Assembly (NCBI GenBank): GCA_024638545.1
Contig: JAHEKD010000118.1
Span: 1 to 7,266, forward strand
DNA length: 7,266 nucleotides
DNA from: Gammaproteobacteria bacterium
GTDB lineage: Bacteria; Pseudomonadota; Gammaproteobacteria; Arenicellales; JAHEKD01
Direction: 5' to 3'
Shown here one piece after another: positions 5,874 to 7,266 of this stretch. The position numbers were made by a program, and so were the translations under genes. The notes under the pieces were generated by a model. The model was not told the origin of the DNA. It did not search any database and saw nothing but the letters and a program-made list of their open reading frames with translations. Numbering within the stretch: position 1 is the stretch's first letter; each line of letters opens with the position of its first letter.

Positions 5874-6221
5874 ATGACAGTCACCATTTATCATAATCCC
5901 CGTTGTTCTAAATCACGACAAACACTGGAACTCATCAAGGCAAAAAATATATCTCCAATTATCATAGAGTACCTAAAGTCGAATTTAACGGCCAGTGAAA
6001 TCAAGCACATTCTAAAGTGTCTGGACAGCAGTGCGCGAGTCATTATCAGAAGTTCAGAGGCGGCATACAAGCAACTGAATCTTGACGATGATACATTATC
6101 TGAGCAGACATTGATTAATGCAATCGCGGGTCATCCCGAGCTCTTGCAAAGACCTATTGTTTTGAACGGGGATATAGCCGTAGTTGGTCGCCCACCCGAA
6201 AAAATTCTGGAGATACTGTGA
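5874..6221 (+). CDS. arsC: ArsC-family arsenate reductase-like protein (YfgD type)
   Basis: A 115-residue thioredoxin-fold protein of the glutaredoxin-dependent ArsC family. The catalytic cysteine is Cys11 in YHNPRCSKSRQTLEL (6-20). The three arginines that hold the oxyanion in E. coli ArsC have counterparts at Arg59 (IIRSSEAAYKQL), Arg93 (QRPIVL) and Arg106 (GRPPEKILEI). NPRCSKSR and the C-terminal GRPPE are closer to the YfgD branch, found in many gammaproteobacteria away from ars operons. No arsR, arsB or arsenite-efflux gene is nearby, so true arsenate detoxification is uncertain. The frame extends upstream to 5742, but MTVTIYHNP is the conserved family start. The stop overlaps the wrbA start (GTGA), which implies coupled translation. 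Confidence 0.93.
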   Translation: MTVTIYHNPRCSKSRQTLELIKAKNISPIIIEYLKSNLTASEIKHILKCLDSSARVIIRSSEAAYKQLNLDDDTLSEQTLINAIAGHPELLQRPIVLNGDIAVVGRPPEKILEIL

Positions 6222-6793
6222 ATCATTCGATACTGATTATTTATTACTCAAAATATGGCTCAACGCTTAAGCTGGCTGAAATGATCGCCAGAGGCGTCTA
6301 CATGGTGGATGATTGTGAGGCCACGATACGCTGCGTGGCAGCGCCTGAATCAACAAAAGTCAAGCATCCAGAGGCATCTCTGCAGGAGTTGAAAACCTGC
6401 GATGCATTGGCTATCGGCAGCCCAAGCTATTTTGGTGGACCTGCTGCGCCTGTCAAAGCATTTATTGATTCCACCACACCTCTATGGATGAATGGAACTT
6501 TGTCGGGGAAACCAGCATGTGCTTTTTCAAGCTCGAACAGCATCCATGGTGGTCAGGAAATAGTACTTCTCAGCCTGTTGGTGCCATTAATGCACCACGG
6601 CATGCTGATTATGGGCTTGCCTTACACCGAAGCTGCGTTAAACAACGCAACGGCAGGCGGCACTCCGTACGGGCCAAGCCATGTCTCTGCTGATCACCGA
6701 AACACTCTGGAAAGAAACGAAAAAGCGCTCTGCCTGAGCATGGGTAAACGCCTTGCCTCTATGGCTGTAAAACTCAAGACACCGAACCGCTGA
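6218..6793 (+). CDS. wrbA: WrbA-type NAD(P)H:quinone oxidoreductase (flavodoxin-like)
   Basis: A 191-residue FMN protein of the WrbA family, which reduces quinones by two electrons with NAD(P)H and so limits oxidative stress. The phosphate-binding loop is YYSKYGSTLKLAE (9-21). The flavin-contacting segments are GSPSYFGGPAAPVKAFID (67-84), SIHGGQE (108-114), MHHGMLIMGLPY (125-136) and GGTPYGPSHV (147-156). The C-terminus (KRLASMAVKLK) matches the family. Length is close to the 198 residues of E. coli WrbA. The start is GTG at 6218, overlapping the arsC stop by four bases, with GGAG at 6209-6212 five bases upstream. Pairing with a YfgD-like ArsC is a common gammaproteobacterial arrangement (from memory). 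A short CGCT-GAAA-AGCG hairpin (6788-6799) spans the stop codon. Confidence 0.95.
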   Translation: MNHSILIIYYSKYGSTLKLAEMIARGVYMVDDCEATIRCVAAPESTKVKHPEASLQELKTCDALAIGSPSYFGGPAAPVKAFIDSTTPLWMNGTLSGKPACAFSSSNSIHGGQEIVLLSLLVPLMHHGMLIMGLPYTEAALNNATAGGTPYGPSHVSADHRNTLERNEKALCLSMGKRLASMAVKLKTPNR

Positions 6794-6909
6794 AAAGCGA
6801 TTGTTACCAGCAACCCGCGGCTTGGCAGTGACCACCGGCACTCAGATATTGAAGATCTTCTCCTGTGACAGTCAAACCTGGCCGTCGTGAAGTTTGCGGT
6901 GATGATTGA

Positions 6910-7266
6910 TCAGGCTTTATCTTCAATCAGACGTTTACTGTAAGACACTACATCATCTTCTTGATAGCCAAGTTTTTCATAAAAGGCAATTACCTCATTA
7001 TTGCCCCGGCGTATTTGAAGATTGATCTTGGGACAACCGAATTCATGAAGCAGCTGCTCAGCATGCCGCACTAGCTTACGACCTAATCCGCTTCTTTGCT
7101 TTTTTGGATCGACGGCCAGATAGTTAATCCAGCCTCTATGGCCATCATAACCGGTCATGATCGATCCGAAGATTTTTTGATTTTGCTCGGCGACTAGGAA
7201 CCCGTGCGACTGGACCTTCATTTTCCTCATAATATCTTTGTGCGGGTCATTCCAGCTGCGCAGTAA
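6910..7266 (-). CDS. ypeA: YpeA-like GNAT acetyltransferase, 5' end cut by window edge
   Basis: The minus-strand frame is open from the window edge to the stop at 6910, giving 118 residues. The family is about 140 long, so roughly 20-25 N-terminal residues lie outside. An ATG at 7230 exists, but the in-frame residues before it (LLRSWNDPHKDI) match the YpeA family (DLLRPWNDP), so it is not the true start. The GNAT fold is shown by TGYDGHRGWINYLAVDP (38-54), the acetyl-CoA loop QRSGLGRKLV (57-66), CPKINLQIRRGNN (78-90) and AFYEKLGYQEDDV (94-106), ending KRLIEDKA. It would transfer acetyl from acetyl-CoA to an unknown amine acceptor in the cytoplasm. It is convergent with arsC-wrbA. Confidence 0.92.
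   Translation of the reverse strand, partial: LLRSWNDPHKDIMRKMKVQSHGFLVAEQNQKIFGSIMTGYDGHRGWINYLAVDPKKQRSGLGRKLVRHAEQLLHEFGCPKINLQIRRGNNEVIAFYEKLGYQEDDVVSYSKRLIEDKA

Noticed and set aside
5819..5887. 23-residue N-terminal extension of YihY from the ATG at 5887
   Set aside because: It would overlap arsC, and the ATG at 5818 has a GGAA site at good spacing and fits the family N-terminus.
6638..6841. Minus-strand frame over the end of wrbA
   Set aside because: It is antisense to conserved WrbA motifs and has no recognisable domain.
6851..6860. Palindrome GAAGATCTTC between wrbA and ypeA
   Set aside because: A 10-base palindrome without a loop or T-tract is easily due to chance. No regulator is implied.

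Overview
The window looks like an ordinary chromosomal stretch of a gammaproteobacterium, possibly marine or freshwater. The evidence is a bacterial-type ProS with an editing insertion, a YihY-type membrane protein, a YfgD-like ArsC coupled to WrbA, and a YpeA-type acetyltransferase. All of these are familiar gammaproteobacterial chromosome genes. No tRNA, rRNA, CRISPR array or intact mobile element was seen. The species assignment is inference.

Left part (1-1802, minus strand): a two-gene operon. An exported intradiol dioxygenase-like protein is followed after 19 bases by an M24 'pita-bread' hydrolase-like protein. The M24 frame stays open across 1153-1 and runs off the window edge. It has lost every metal ligand of the aminopeptidase/prolidase family, so it is probably not a metallopeptidase. 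Divergent from this operon is proS (1945-3657, plus), the housekeeping prolyl-tRNA synthetase.

Middle part (3658-4972): the accessory-looking section. Ten bases after proS, on the minus strand, is a 191-residue protein that keeps the DNA-binding head and C-terminal tail of an IS1595-type transposase. Its catalytic core is shortened and the catalytic residues are gone, so it looks domesticated or relic. An AT-rich spacer with a perfect 8+8 inverted repeat separates it from a tiny exported protein made of two EF-hand loops. That gene is followed immediately by a long stem-loop that competes with a smaller one.

Right part (4973-7266): a YihY/UPF0761 membrane protein (minus) is divergent from an arsC-wrbA pair (plus). 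The pair overlaps by four bases (GTGA) and is probably translationally coupled. A convergent YpeA-like GNAT acetyltransferase is cut by the right window edge.

I do not see a clear multi-gene novel system. The three items most worth following are the metal-less M24 protein paired with an exported dioxygenase, the catalytically dead IS1595-derived protein, and the mini EF-hand protein with its structured flanks.
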